Shown here: piece after piece, positions 1 to 7,768 of the stretch
How the letters are laid out: each line of letters begins with the position of its first letter
Numbering within the stretch: position 1 is the stretch's first letter
Source of the DNA: Gammaproteobacteria bacterium
GTDB taxonomy: Bacteria; Pseudomonadota; Gammaproteobacteria; Steroidobacterales; Steroidobacteraceae
DNA: 55,187 nt
Assembly: GCA_003132025.1 (NCBI GenBank)
Contig: PKWJ01000031.1
Span: forward strand, 9,688 to 64,874
Direction of reading: 5' to 3'
The notes under the pieces: generated by a model
The model's input: only the letters and a program-made list of their open reading frames with translations
Databases searched by the model: none
Told to the model about the DNA's origin: nothing
Made by a program: the position numbers and the translations under genes

Positions 1-654
1 ACGGCTCGTCCGCACATCCACTTTGGGCTGGTAATGCAGTACGAATTGGCCAACATCAAGAGCACAGCGCAACGCTGCGATTGCCTTTTTTCGGGGCGCG
101 TCGCCGCGCGTGAAGTCGTTGAGACGTCTGCGCAATTCCAGCTGCGCCATGACATGGCGACTTAGAATCTGCAGGGCGGCCTGCTGCTCCGGGGTGATGT
201 GACGAGGGACATAGTCAATGACGCACAGCGTGCCGAGCGCGTCGCCTCCAGAGGTAATCAGTGGGGCGCCGGCGTAAAAGCGGATTTTCGGTCCGCCAGT
301 GACTAGAGGATTGCCGCTAAAGCGCTCGTCCTCGAAGGCATTCGGAATCACGAAAACATCAGTGCCGCCGATGGCGTGAGCACAAAATGCCACGTCGCGC
401 GGGGTCTCGGACACCTCCAGACCGACTTTGGCCTTGAACCATTGACGATTGCCATCAACAAGGCTGACCAAGCCTATCGGCGTGCCTACGATCGAAGCCG
501 CCAATCGCGCAAACTCGTCGAATACTTCTTCCGCAGGCGTATCTAGGATGTCATAGGAATGCAGCGCGAGCAGCCGCGCGTGTTCCTTATCGGGAACCGC
601 AGTCGCACCCCTTATGGGGCTGGGTGCGACGCCAGGGGGTAGGTTCGTTTCCAA
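1..654 (-). CDS. GAF-EAL domain protein, C-terminus outside window
   Basis: Probable cyclic-di-GMP signalling protein. Reading the minus strand gives 218 residues without a stop. A GAF domain occupies about residues 30-170 (visible stretches GNRQWFKAKVG, AFCAHAI, FYAGAPLIT and ALGTLCVID, the last typical of GAF sensors). It is followed by the opening of an EAL phosphodiesterase domain (FVLHYQPKVD), cut by the window edge before the E-x-L catalytic motif. No in-frame ATG exists before the GAF domain and an in-frame stop lies at 664-666, so a TTG at 654 is the likely start. Whether the EAL domain is active cannot be seen. It points away from the other genes and lies beside the decayed mobile region. 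Confidence 0.85.
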   Translation of the reverse strand, partial: METNLPPGVAPSPIRGATAVPDKEHARLLALHSYDILDTPAEEVFDEFARLAASIVGTPIGLVSLVDGNRQWFKAKVGLEVSETPRDVAFCAHAIGGTDVFVIPNAFEDERFSGNPLVTGGPKIRFYAGAPLITSGGDALGTLCVIDYVPRHITPEQQAALQILSRHVMAQLELRRRLNDFTRGDAPRKKAIAALRCALDVGQFVLHYQPKVDVRTSR

Positions 655-862
655 GGTCCAACTTTAACGGCCCTGGTATTCCCGTCCCCGACGCGGATCA
701 CAGTTTATTTCGATCTAGCTGGCCGCCTACACGGCCGCGTGCTGCACAGCCGCATTGCCGTCATCAGCGGATAACGCCTTGAGAAGCCGGCACAGAAAGC
801 CCACCGACGGGCACGACCAATAGCGCGTAAACGGGACTGCGTTAGCACCGCGATGGCTATAG

Positions 863-1030
863 TCACCCTGCCGTCTCGTACGGCGGAGCAGGCCGATTTC
901 GCATCACGAATAAAATTGCCTCGAGTTCTTCCGGCTTGAACTTACCGTCCAACACCACTTCGTTGGAATAGATAGTGCCGATGAATGAACGGGTTTGCTG
1001 TATGAGCTTCAGCGCCTGCTCCAGAGTCAT
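863..1030 (-). CDS. Small hypothetical protein (55 aa)
   Basis: A short open frame of 55 residues preceded by a strong ribosome-binding site (AGGAGG, 5 nt before the ATG at 1030). The protein begins MTLEQALKLIQQ and contains an amphipathic, acidic middle and a Pro-rich end (RPAPPYETAG). I do not recognise a family. The good ribosome-binding site and protein-like composition are the reasons for calling it. It stands alone between the GAF-EAL gene and another small minus-strand gene in what looks like accessory DNA. Confidence 0.55.
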   Translation of the reverse strand: MTLEQALKLIQQTRSFIGTIYSNEVVLDGKFKPEELEAILFVMRNRPAPPYETAG

Positions 1031-1218
1031 GAGATCCTCCTGCCGAGGTCGTCGCGCACGTTGGCCCGACGGCGGCTACAACCACAGTTTCCGGCGCAAG
1101 GACACGGCCTATCCCGACGCCATCCATGGGAGGGCGTCACGATGTCAGAAGTAATCGAGTATATGCGGGTCAGCACCCGCGCAGCGTCGGGAGATCGAAT
1201 CGTTTTCACTGAAATGGA

Positions 1219-1479
1219 TCAATGAGGGCTGGCCAGCTCGCCGCGCATCCTCGCGATCGCCTCACGGTTGCTTGGGGCCTGTCCGGTGAACCAACCATGC
1301 AGTTGCCCCGTGAGCTCGACTGCCAACCGTGCTGCATCAGATCCAGGAGGGGCGCGTTCGCTGATCTTTGTCACCAGCCTCTCCGCTTCGTTGGCGGCCC
1401 CTACGTCGTCCAGCGGGCCCAAATTGAGGAACTTGCGTAGCTGCTCGCACGACGTTTGAACGGATTCTGGCTGGTTCAT
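1219..1479 (-). CDS. Small hypothetical protein (86 aa)
   Basis: Soluble, mostly helical-looking protein starting MNQPESVQTSCEQ. The ATG at 1479 is preferred because AGGAG lies about 8 nt upstream; the earlier in-frame ATG at 1485 and GTG at 1494 sit on or before that site. No domain recognised. It is divergent from the next gene, leaving about 120 bases for a shared promoter region. Confidence 0.5.
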   Translation of the reverse strand: MNQPESVQTSCEQLRKFLNLGPLDDVGAANEAERLVTKISERAPPGSDAARLAVELTGQLHGWFTGQAPSNREAIARMRGELASPH

Positions 1480-1598
1480 CGGCATTCTCCTCACTCAATG
1501 CGGAGCGGACCGCGTAACGTGGCACAATCGGGAAGCGGCCCCGGCCGGTGGTGGTACACCGAGCGGGACCTGGCCAGGGCAATCGATGGAGGAGTGCC

Positions 1599-1994
1599 AT
1601 GGGTAGCACCATTCTAGGCTTACAGGCGAGGCCGGCCGAAAAGCTCCTAAATGATTCCTTTCTGGCGATGATCCGCAACGCCGATGAGATTCGGCAATTT
1701 CTGAGTACACCGCGGGAATCAGGGAAAGAGCCATCGCACAAAAAGTTCTACCACGCCCCATCTCGAATGGCGAGCTATGTCGCGGTTACTGGCGACCGTT
1801 GGATTTGCCTGACCGTCTCAAACGTCACGGCCGATCAGGCCGATAAGATCGAAAGCTGCTTGAAGATGAATAAGAATGCAAGGTGGTCTCTGCCGCCCTT
1901 TCAGGATATCGTCGAGGACGTCCTGGGCGAGTCGGTCAATCCAGAGCACCCGAAGGGCAGCTACATCGCCAAGTGGTGGACGGGACCGCCTTGA
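1599..1994 (+). CDS. Hypothetical protein (131 aa)
   Basis: The ATG at 1599 follows GGAGGAG at ideal spacing, so the longer upstream reading from 1548 is not needed. The protein starts MGSTILGLQARPAEKLL and ends with a Trp-rich tail (YIAKWWTGPP). No signal peptide, membrane segment or known motif is visible. It is likely a real accessory gene of unknown role. Confidence 0.6.
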   Translation: MGSTILGLQARPAEKLLNDSFLAMIRNADEIRQFLSTPRESGKEPSHKKFYHAPSRMASYVAVTGDRWICLTVSNVTADQADKIESCLKMNKNARWSLPPFQDIVEDVLGESVNPEHPKGSYIAKWWTGPP

Positions 1995-2052
1995 TCGCTT
2001 CGCCAGGTCGCGCATGGCGGCCGCAGGCGCCGCCCCTAGGTGATCAGGCGAA

Positions 2053-2400
2053 TCAGCCCGCGCGGACCATGACGTTTTTGTCGTATGTGACCCACGGGCC
2101 CCAGCGCCCAGAGTCAAGCACGGCTCGGGCGGCCTCACGATAACTGAAACTCCCGATTTCCTCCGCACCGAACCGGGTTGCATATTCCTCGGCGCAGAAG
2201 GTCTCGTTCTGAACCGCGTCATATACCCAGCCGTCGCGCTTGAGCCATGCATGCCCGTAGCAGATGTCGAACTCGGCCGAGTAGAGGGTGCCGTGCACAA
2301 GCGTCCATGTCGGGTCATCGATCTGATAGCGTCCCGATAGTTCGAAGCAACGCCCGGCACGGTTGCGCGGGCGAAGCCTCGAGTTTGGCCGCGGCGTCAT
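2053..2400 (-). CDS. Phage/ICE-type protein with Cys-His-Asp pattern
   Basis: Last gene of a minus-strand chain; its ATG at 2400 overlaps the stop of the preceding gene (ATGA). The 115-residue protein begins with a basic tail (MTPRPNSRLRPRNRAG), followed by C18 in GRCFELSG, H50 in GHAWLKRDG and D61 in VYDAV. That order and local context resemble papain/transglutaminase-like folds found in small phage proteins; this is inference from pattern, not a family match. Coupling to the upstream genes suggests co-translation. Confidence 0.6.
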   Translation of the reverse strand: MTPRPNSRLRPRNRAGRCFELSGRYQIDDPTWTLVHGTLYSAEFDICYGHAWLKRDGWVYDAVQNETFCAEEYATRFGAEEIGSFSYREAARAVLDSGRWGPWVTYDKNVMVRAG

Positions 2401-2666
2401 TCGCGTTCTATCGTCTGCCCGGATCGCTGATGCAGGCAATAGTCCATCTTGCTCAGTTCGCGCCGGAAGGCGGTGACGAACAGCGGCAGTGCGTCCTCAC
2501 AGCCCAACCTGCCGCAACCTGGCTGCCTGCACGCTGCGCTGAAGGCCTTGGCGACCGTGTACGCTGCGACCGCCTCGGCCGCCTTCCAGTAAGCCTTGAT
2601 TGCCGCCTTGCGCTCGGCGCCATCGAGCGGGGCGTCGGGATCGCGGAACGGAATGATGTTGCTCAT
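2397..2666 (-). CDS. Hypothetical protein of coupled phage-like operon
   Basis: 89-residue protein starting MSNIIPFRDPDAPLDG. The start at 2666 forms an ATGA overlap with the upstream gene, preferred over the in-frame starts up to 2807 that would lie inside that gene. A Cys pair in ACRQPGCGRLGCED could bind metal, but no family is recognised. It belongs to a run of small genes all linked by overlapping start and stop codons. Confidence 0.6.
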   Translation of the reverse strand: MSNIIPFRDPDAPLDGAERKAAIKAYWKAAEAVAAYTVAKAFSAACRQPGCGRLGCEDALPLFVTAFRRELSKMDYCLHQRSGQTIERE

Positions 2667-3300
2667 GCCCGCTTCTCGGCTAGGGCTTGCCGCTGCACCA
2701 GGGCTGCTATGTGGACTCCCATGGCCGACAGCACGGCGGTCGCGCGCAAGGTGTCGGGCAGGTTCGCGGGCAGCGGAAGCCCATGCTTTACCCAATACAT
2801 GAGACACCCAATCCGCACGCTTAGGACGGGAACCAACGTTTCTGCCGGAAGCGCGTCAGCCTCCTCGGCGATCTCCTCGAGCATTTGCGCGCAGGCGGCC
2901 GAGTCAGGAGCCGCGGCGAAGTCCAGGCCGAGAGCAACCGCTGACACAATCGCACGGACGCGAGTCACCTCCGCCGATTTGGCGCGCCATCGTTCGCCCT
3001 CCTTGCGCTCCGCCATTACCGCGTCGGCCCCGGGCAGGCTGCGCATGCGGCACTCCGGCTTAGAGCGGATGAGCCGAATGCATGGGATTTGTTTCCCCCG
3101 CGTATGCCTCCAGTACCGTTCAATCCGGAATTCATCACCATCACAGTCCCGACGCTTGCTTGGCCCGGGCGCGAGCATTTCAGGGGCAGCCACGCAGCGG
3201 CAATCAAGTCGCGCGCCGGCCCGCAATATCTGATTCCGTCTCCCCAGTCTGCGACGCTGATGGTTGGAAAGCCCTTCAGGGGCCCTTGTATTCCCCTCAT
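2663..3300 (-). pseudogene. Phage-like hypothetical gene with apparent frameshift
   Basis: Two frames look like halves of one protein. The first half starts at 3300 (MRGIQGPLKG, continuing through GIRYCGPARDLIAAAWLP). After that point the same frame becomes Gly/Ser/Ala-rich and stops at 3016, while the other frame reads as a natural, charged protein (EMLAPGPSKRRDCDGDEF, then ERYWRHTRGKQ) and continues to a stop at 2663. Adding one base to the four-G run at 3183-3186 (plus strand) joins them as LPPEM, giving about 212 residues. The cause may be a sequencing slip or real decay. The 3' part could still be made alone from the ATG at 3016, which overlaps the upstream stop as TAATG (117 residues, MAERKEGERW). 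Confidence 0.6.
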
Positions 3301-3752
3301 GACCGTTCCTCCTCGTCGATGATCGTCTGCACCACGACTCCAAGGACGGTCATTTCATCCGACAGCACGATCGGCTGATACCTATCGTTGAGGGAAGTAA
3401 GCATGAAATAGGGACCGCCTTGCTCCTCAAGGACACTGGCATCAGGCAGAACGCCCCGATCGGAGATCGTGCCGCGCACGGGCACGGCTCGTCGGATCTG
3501 CTTCACAACAACGACGTCAGTGCCACGCTTGCTGACGACCACGATGTCACCCTCTTTCCATTTCCGGTCCGGATCTACGATGACAGAAGAGCCATCGGGA
3601 ATGGATCGGGGATCTCCCGCCTTGGTCATGCTGTCGCCGACGCAGAGCAGCGCGAATGCGCGAGGCCCGACGGGTACAGTGGCCGACATAGATCGTGCGT
3701 AGGAGGTTGCTGTAGGCTCCGACAGGTACTTGGCGATGGCCGAGGCGGTCAT
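3297..3752 (-). CDS. S24 LexA/UmuD-type peptidase domain protein
   Basis: Self-cleaving repressor-type serine peptidase fold. The catalytic serine is S41 in CVGDSM and the general base is probably K84 in VVVVKQIRR; their 43-residue spacing fits phage CI-like members. The 151-residue protein has only about 30 residues before the catalytic core, so it lacks the usual helix-turn-helix and shows no Ala-Gly or Cys-Gly cleavage site. It could be an UmuD-like accessory or a stripped repressor. The start at 3752 overlaps the upstream gene's stop as ATGA; the downstream gene is likewise coupled. Confidence 0.8.
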   Translation of the reverse strand: MTASAIAKYLSEPTATSYARSMSATVPVGPRAFALLCVGDSMTKAGDPRSIPDGSSVIVDPDRKWKEGDIVVVSKRGTDVVVVKQIRRAVPVRGTISDRGVLPDASVLEEQGGPYFMLTSLNDRYQPIVLSDEMTVLGVVVQTIIDEEERS

Positions 3753-4072
3753 GATTGCACCTCGCGCGGCCGGCGGCTTCCAGCGCGTCTCAGCTGCATC
3801 TCGGCATCGCGTAAGGCAGCATAGATCGCGTTTAGCGATGCCTGGGGCAGCCACAACCCTGTAGCGGAAGGATCAGCCAGCGGCCGAAGGCGCCCGGACT
3901 TCCATTCCTGAGGCAGGCCACGGAGCAACCCATAACGACACTTGGCAATCGTCTCGATAGGATCATTGCTTCGAAGATAGGATCGGAGTTTGCGGTAAAC
4001 GGTGCGCCTCTTCGCTTTGGTGGAGAGCGCATCGACTTCCCGGCGCCGGGATGTAGACTTGTCGGTAGCCAT
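3749..4072 (-). CDS. Hypothetical basic protein, first gene of coupled operon
   Basis: 107 residues, strongly basic at both ends (MATDKSTSRRRE; RRAGSRRPREVQS). AAGGAGG lies 6 nt before the ATG at 4072, making it the probable lead cistron of the chain running down to 2053. A central Trp-containing stretch (LPQEWKSGRLRPL) suggests a small nucleic-acid-binding protein, but no family is recognised. Direct coupling to the S24 peptidase raises the possibility that it provides a DNA-binding partner for that stripped protein; this is speculation. Confidence 0.65.
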   Translation of the reverse strand: MATDKSTSRRREVDALSTKAKRRTVYRKLRSYLRSNDPIETIAKCRYGLLRGLPQEWKSGRLRPLADPSATGLWLPQASLNAIYAALRDAEMQLRRAGSRRPREVQS

Positions 4073-4384
4073 GATCTGCCTCCTTGAAGGCTGGTTGTGG
4101 TCAGGCGCCCGACGGTGTTACAGCACCGGCGAGCGCCGATCTGAAAATCAGCTCTGCATCGAACGCACGATTATGCCGGCGCGACTCACGTCGCGGACGC
4201 GGCTTCCGTGCCGCCGCGCCTCTGCAGCACAGCGGTGAGCCGTCCGCCGGCGAGATCCAGCAGGCGCGCGGCGTGGCCTCGAAAAGCGGTAACTGGTCCC
4301 CCAAGTGGTCCCTCAAACGCGGAATGGCTCGACCTCTTGTTGCATAACTTACTGTTTTAAATGGCTGTAGCGCCAAGTTTCGAG
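4073..4384. other. Stretch without a supportable gene
   Basis: The minus strand can be read through from the phosphoribosyltransferase fragment to a stop at 4101, but the reading becomes Arg/Ala-rich and looks non-coding. About 4340-4395 is notably AT-richer than its surroundings and may mark a junction of the decayed element. No RNA gene or terminator was seen. Confidence 0.4.
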
Positions 4385-4655
4385 GCATTAACCACTTGTA
4401 GTGCTTGCCGGTAGTCAGCACGTCATCGAACAGTACGATGCGCGCGCGCAGCGGCCTGATGTTGAGCAGCGTCCGGTCCAGCCCGATGATGCGATACAGC
4501 GCCTCGGCGCTCAATCGGCGCGACCTGGTATGGTCCGGGGCGGTAGCCTCGGTCTGATACAGCAGGTGCCGAAGATCCAGGTCATAGCCGTCGAAAGCCT
4601 GCGCCAGAATGCGCGGCAGGCGATCGTCGTAGTCGGCATCGCGTGCCGGCCTGGA
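4385..4655 (-). pseudogene. Phosphoribosyltransferase-like fragment
   Basis: A minus-strand frame without a proper start reads DADYDDRLPRILAQAF, then LLNIRPLRARIVLFDDVLTTG. The last part is the PRPP-binding loop signature of phosphoribosyltransferases (acidic pair followed by TTG). Similar proteins occur in ICE and plasmid backbones. The 5' end runs straight into the truncated pilin gene, and the 3' end loses protein character soon after GKHYK, so it is broken at both sides. Probably non-functional. Confidence 0.6.
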
Positions 4656-4899
4656 CGGTGATCAGTATCACAGCGATAGGGGTCAGCCAAGCCAGAATGT
4701 TGCTCTGCAGAGCTGTCGCTCCAGTCAGGAATGGCGATGTCTGCGCCGAAGCAACTACCGGCAGCATCAGCACCGGTATTACCAGCGCCGGCACCACCAG
4801 GACCGCCCGCCGGCGGCGGCTGTGACTGCGGCTGCGGCTGCTCCTGCGACTGGGATCGCCATGGGCTCGCAGCATCCGGTTGGAAACGTTGAACAGCAT
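4656..4899 (-). pseudogene. virB2: Truncated VirB2/TrbC-type conjugative pilin
   Basis: Major pilin subunit of a type IV secretion/conjugation system. The frame from the ATG at 4899 has a basic leader, a signal-like segment (VPALVIPVLMLPVVASAQ) and then NILAWLTPIAVILI, the conserved start of the first VirB2 membrane helix. The usual continuation (a second helix and the C-terminus) is missing; the frame changes into the phosphoribosyltransferase fragment, so a deletion appears to have joined two genes near 4655. No other conjugation genes are in the window. Confidence 0.65.
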
Positions 4900-4976
4900 T
4901 TCGGTCTCTTCAGGCGGCGAATGGCCGCACTCGCTAAGTTGTGGGTCGCGGTGCAGCGGGGCTGCACCGAGAGAAT

Positions 4977-5387
4977 TCAGCCGACGCTCGACAGCGCGCT
5001 GCGCGAAGCATCACCGTCGCGCCGCAGATCCCGCAGCTCGAACTCCTCGCGCTTGGCCCTACCCGGCGCCCCGAACCGGAAGCCCTCGACCACGAACGAA
5101 TAGTCGTACTGCTTCTCGCCCTGCGGATCGATCCAGTTGTTAGAGCGAATCCTGGCATCGAGAATCAGCTGATCGCCTTTGCGGGTGTTGTTGGCGATCG
5201 CCTCGCCGAGCGCGCCGAACGCGACGAACCACACGCTGGTGACGACCTCGCGTGGACTGCCGTCCTCGTCCTTGCCCGCAAAGTCGTTGCCGATTACACA
5301 GAAGCGCGTGTAGCTCACGTCGCCCTTGGCCACTAGCTCCGGATTCTTCGCAAGATTTCCGATCGCGGTGAGTTTGAAACTGTTCAT
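4977..5387 (-). CDS. ssb: Single-stranded DNA-binding protein
   Basis: 136-residue OB-fold protein. Typical features are the opening MNSFKLTAIGNLAKNPEL, the middle VVTSVWFVAFG and a strand near GDQLILDARIRSNNW. The ATG at 5387 has AAGGGG upstream at suitable spacing; the longer reading to 5531 adds a non-conserved tail. The C-terminus lacks the acidic DDDIPF-type tip of chromosomal SSB, as often seen in ICE- or plasmid-borne versions. Its place next to a broken virB2 supports origin in a conjugative element. Confidence 0.85.
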   Translation of the reverse strand: MNSFKLTAIGNLAKNPELVAKGDVSYTRFCVIGNDFAGKDEDGSPREVVTSVWFVAFGALGEAIANNTRKGDQLILDARIRSNNWIDPQGEKQYDYSFVVEGFRFGAPGRAKREEFELRDLRRDGDASRSALSSVG

Positions 5388-5636
5388 GCTTGGTCCCCTT
5401 GGATGTTCGATGGCGCCTGATTCACCAGGCGGAGACGAGTCTAGCGATGCAACCTCACCGTGCGCGCTGCGCTTTTGCGCGCGTTCGTGCAGAAACACCA
5501 ATGCACCGCCAGGAAGAGCTGGCACGGACAAAACGTGATTTTTTCGTCAGAAATTGCGCTCGAGTTTTCCGGCCGACGGCAGCTGACGGCGGCTGCATGA
5601 TGTATCGTGCGGGCATCGATCCCAAGGAGAGCACTG

Positions 5637-5873
5637 ATGGCAGATCGAACCGGAGTTCCCGCCGCCGCAACCATCGAGCAGTGCGTGGACGAGATCGATG
5701 ATTTCATCGAGACGCTTGTGCGCTACCCCGAATCGGTCATCGCAATGGCGCTTCGGGTCCATCTGGGCGCGTTGCTTCGCGCCATGGTCGACGATCAGCT
5801 CTGCAGCCGCGCGGAAGTGCGTGAGTTCGTCGCGGCGCTGGAACAGGAAGCCATAGGCGCCGCCGGGCAATAA
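5637..5873 (+). CDS. Small hypothetical protein (78 aa)
   Basis: AAGGAGA precedes the ATG at 5637. The protein is acidic and helical (EQCVDEIDDFIETLVRYPES), without signal peptide or known motif. It is divergent from ssb across a 249-base gap that probably holds both promoters. Role unknown. Confidence 0.6.
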   Translation: MADRTGVPAAATIEQCVDEIDDFIETLVRYPESVIAMALRVHLGALLRAMVDDQLCSRAEVREFVAALEQEAIGAAGQ

Positions 5874-5963
5874 GGTCCGCCGCTACGATCGCGTGGCCAA
5901 TTGTCAAAACAGCAGCGGCATCGCAATATGCCGGCTACGCCCGATACGCTCCGGATTCGATCG

Positions 5964-6878
5964 ATGGCTGCAAATCCCAACATCGAGCTCCTCATTATCC
6001 CGCCGGTGCACGATCTCGGCGATGGCTTTCATGTGCGCCGTGCCCTGCCCAACAGCCGGCGTCGCATGGTCGGGCCGTTTGTTTTCTTCGATCAGATGGG
6101 GCCGACCGTATTGCGCGCCGGCAGCGGCCTGGACGTGCGTCCGCACCCGCACATCGGACTGGCCACGGTCACCTACCTGTTCGACGGCGAGATCATTCAC
6201 CGCGATAGTCTCGGCAACGTGCAACCGATTCGGCCGGGCGCGGTCAACTGGATGATTGCCGGGCGCGGTATCGTGCATTCCGAACGGACCGCGGCAGATA
6301 AACGCAGCGCCGGCTCATCCCTGTCCGGGATCCAGACCTGGATCGCCCTGCCAAAGGCAGAGGAGGAGCGCGACCCGAGCTTTCGCCATTACGCCGCCAG
6401 CGAGTTGCCGCTGATCGACGGTGAAGGGACATCTCTGCGGCTGATCGCAGGCTCGCTGTTCGGCAAGCAATCCCCGGTGGCTACGCTATCGGACATGTTC
6501 TATGCCGACGCCACGCTGGCGGCAAAAGCGCGCCTGCCGATCGCTGCCGAGCACGAGCAGCGCGCGGTCTACGTCATCCGCGGCCGCATCGACATCGACG
6601 GTGACAGCTTCGATGCCGGTCAGCTGGTCGTGCTTCGTCCGGGTCAGGTGATCATGTTGCTGGCGCTCGTGCCGGTGCAGCTGTTGCTGCTCGGCGGTGC
6701 CGCGCTGGATGGCCCGCGGCACGTATGGTGGAACTTTGTCTCCAGTTCCACTGAACGCATCGAGCAGGCGAAAGAGGATTGGCGCGAAGGGCGACTCGGC
6801 CATGTCCCGGGCGATGCGGAATTCATTCCACTCCCTGCCGTACCAGGGGTTCAGACCCCACCGGTCAATTATCCCTAG
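5964..6878 (+). CDS. Pirin family protein
   Basis: Bicupin protein of the pirin family, members of which bind iron and act as quercetinases or redox-linked regulators. The N-terminal cupin carries the expected metal ligands: two His in [10 protein letters not shown] and His/Glu in GIVHSERT. The phrase [11 protein letters not shown] is also typical. About 304 residues from the ATG at 5964 match the usual pirin length; ATG 5928 and TTG 5901 are alternative in-frame starts and none has a clear ribosome-binding site. The substrate is not predictable. It stands alone before the padR gene. Confidence 0.9.
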   Translation: MAANPNIELLIIPPVHDLGDGFHVRRALPNSRRRMVGPFVFFDQMGPTVLRAGSGLDVRPHPHIGLATVTYLFDGEIIHRDSLGNVQPIRPGAVNWMIAGRGIVHSERTAADKRSAGSSLSGIQTWIALPKAEEERDPSFRHYAASELPLIDGEGTSLRLIAGSLFGKQSPVATLSDMFYADATLAAKARLPIAAEHEQRAVYVIRGRIDIDGDSFDAGQLVVLRPGQVIMLLALVPVQLLLLGGAALDGPRHVWWNFVSSSTERIEQAKEDWREGRLGHVPGDAEFIPLPAVPGVQTPPVNYP

Positions 6879-6988
6879 CAGAGGCCACACGCCCGCTTGC
6901 CTCGTGGCTGCCCTCGACGCCGAGGCATCGCTCAATATGTTTAACTATCTGGTTCTAAACATAATAATCGGTCGCTCAAATAGGGTAG

Positions 6989-7017
6989 TTGTCTTTAGAC
7001 ATATCTTAAGATATAGT
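6989..7017 (+). promoter_or_regulatory. padR promoter with palindromic operator
   Basis: A sigma70-like promoter TTGTCT (6989-6994), 17-base spacer, TATAGT (7012-7017). The perfect 14-base palindrome ATATCTTAAGATAT (7001-7014) lies in the spacer and overlaps the -10 box, a good position for repression. As the only regulator nearby is the PadR protein starting at 7048, autoregulation is the simplest reading. Confidence 0.6.
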
Positions 7018-7047
7018 TTTCGATATTAATTGCGATAGGTAATTCCA

Positions 7048-7701
7048 ATGAGACGACATCATCTTGAATCTCCGCATTTCGGCGAACACGGCCGCCACGG
7101 CCATTTCGGACGCAGGCGCGGCTTTCTCGGCGGCTTCGCCGAGGGTTTTGGCGGGCGTGGCATGCGATCCGGAAGGATGCTGGGTTCCGGCGATCTGCAG
7201 CTGATCATTCTCGCGCTGCTGAGCGAAAAACCCCGACACGGTTACGAGATCATCAAGGCCATCGAAGAGCATTCCAGCGGCATCTATACGCCCAGTCCGG
7301 GCGTGGTGTATCCCGCGCTCACCTATTTGGAGGAGACCGGCTTCGCGGTCTCGGAAACCGAGGGCACCAAGAAGCTGTACCGGATTGCTGCGCCCGGCAT
7401 CGAGCATCTGGCCGCGCACCGTGCCGAGGCCGATGAGATGCTGGAGCAGTTGGACCGCTTCGGCAAGAAAATGGCGCAGTTCCAGCGTCAGTTCGTCGAG
7501 GACGAGGTCACCGGCGAGGAATGGGGCGGCACGCCCCGCGACCAGGAAAAAAAGGAATGGCGACAACTCAAGGCGGAATTCCACGAGCTGAAGCATCAGT
7601 TCAAAGCGGCGCTATTTGAGAAGCTGCACGCGTCCATGGAAGAGAAGCAGCGCGTGCTCGGGATCCTGCGGCGAACCATCCAGGAGATCCGCGGTCGATG
7701 A
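7048..7701 (+). CDS. PadR-family regulator, YqjI-like, His-rich N-terminus
   Basis: Winged-helix repressor. The core (about residues 47-120) has the family signatures LLSEKPRHGYEIIKAIEEHS and YTPSPGVVYPALTYLEE. Before it is a 45-residue His/Gly/Arg-rich tail (MRRHHLESPHFGEHGRHGHF), a layout shared with E. coli YqjI, which responds to nickel and iron. The C-terminus (residues 125-217) is long and charged, likely the coiled-coil dimerisation region. Metal responsiveness is inference from the tail. An MFS gene follows 67 bases later and may be co-regulated. Confidence 0.9.
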   Translation: MRRHHLESPHFGEHGRHGHFGRRRGFLGGFAEGFGGRGMRSGRMLGSGDLQLIILALLSEKPRHGYEIIKAIEEHSSGIYTPSPGVVYPALTYLEETGFAVSETEGTKKLYRIAAPGIEHLAAHRAEADEMLEQLDRFGKKMAQFQRQFVEDEVTGEEWGGTPRDQEKKEWRQLKAEFHELKHQFKAALFEKLHASMEEKQRVLGILRRTIQEIRGR

Positions 7702-7768
7702 GGGCGAACCTGCCACGTGGTTTCGCCTCGCGACACATTATTCGAGCAGCAGTCATTCGAGGATCTGT

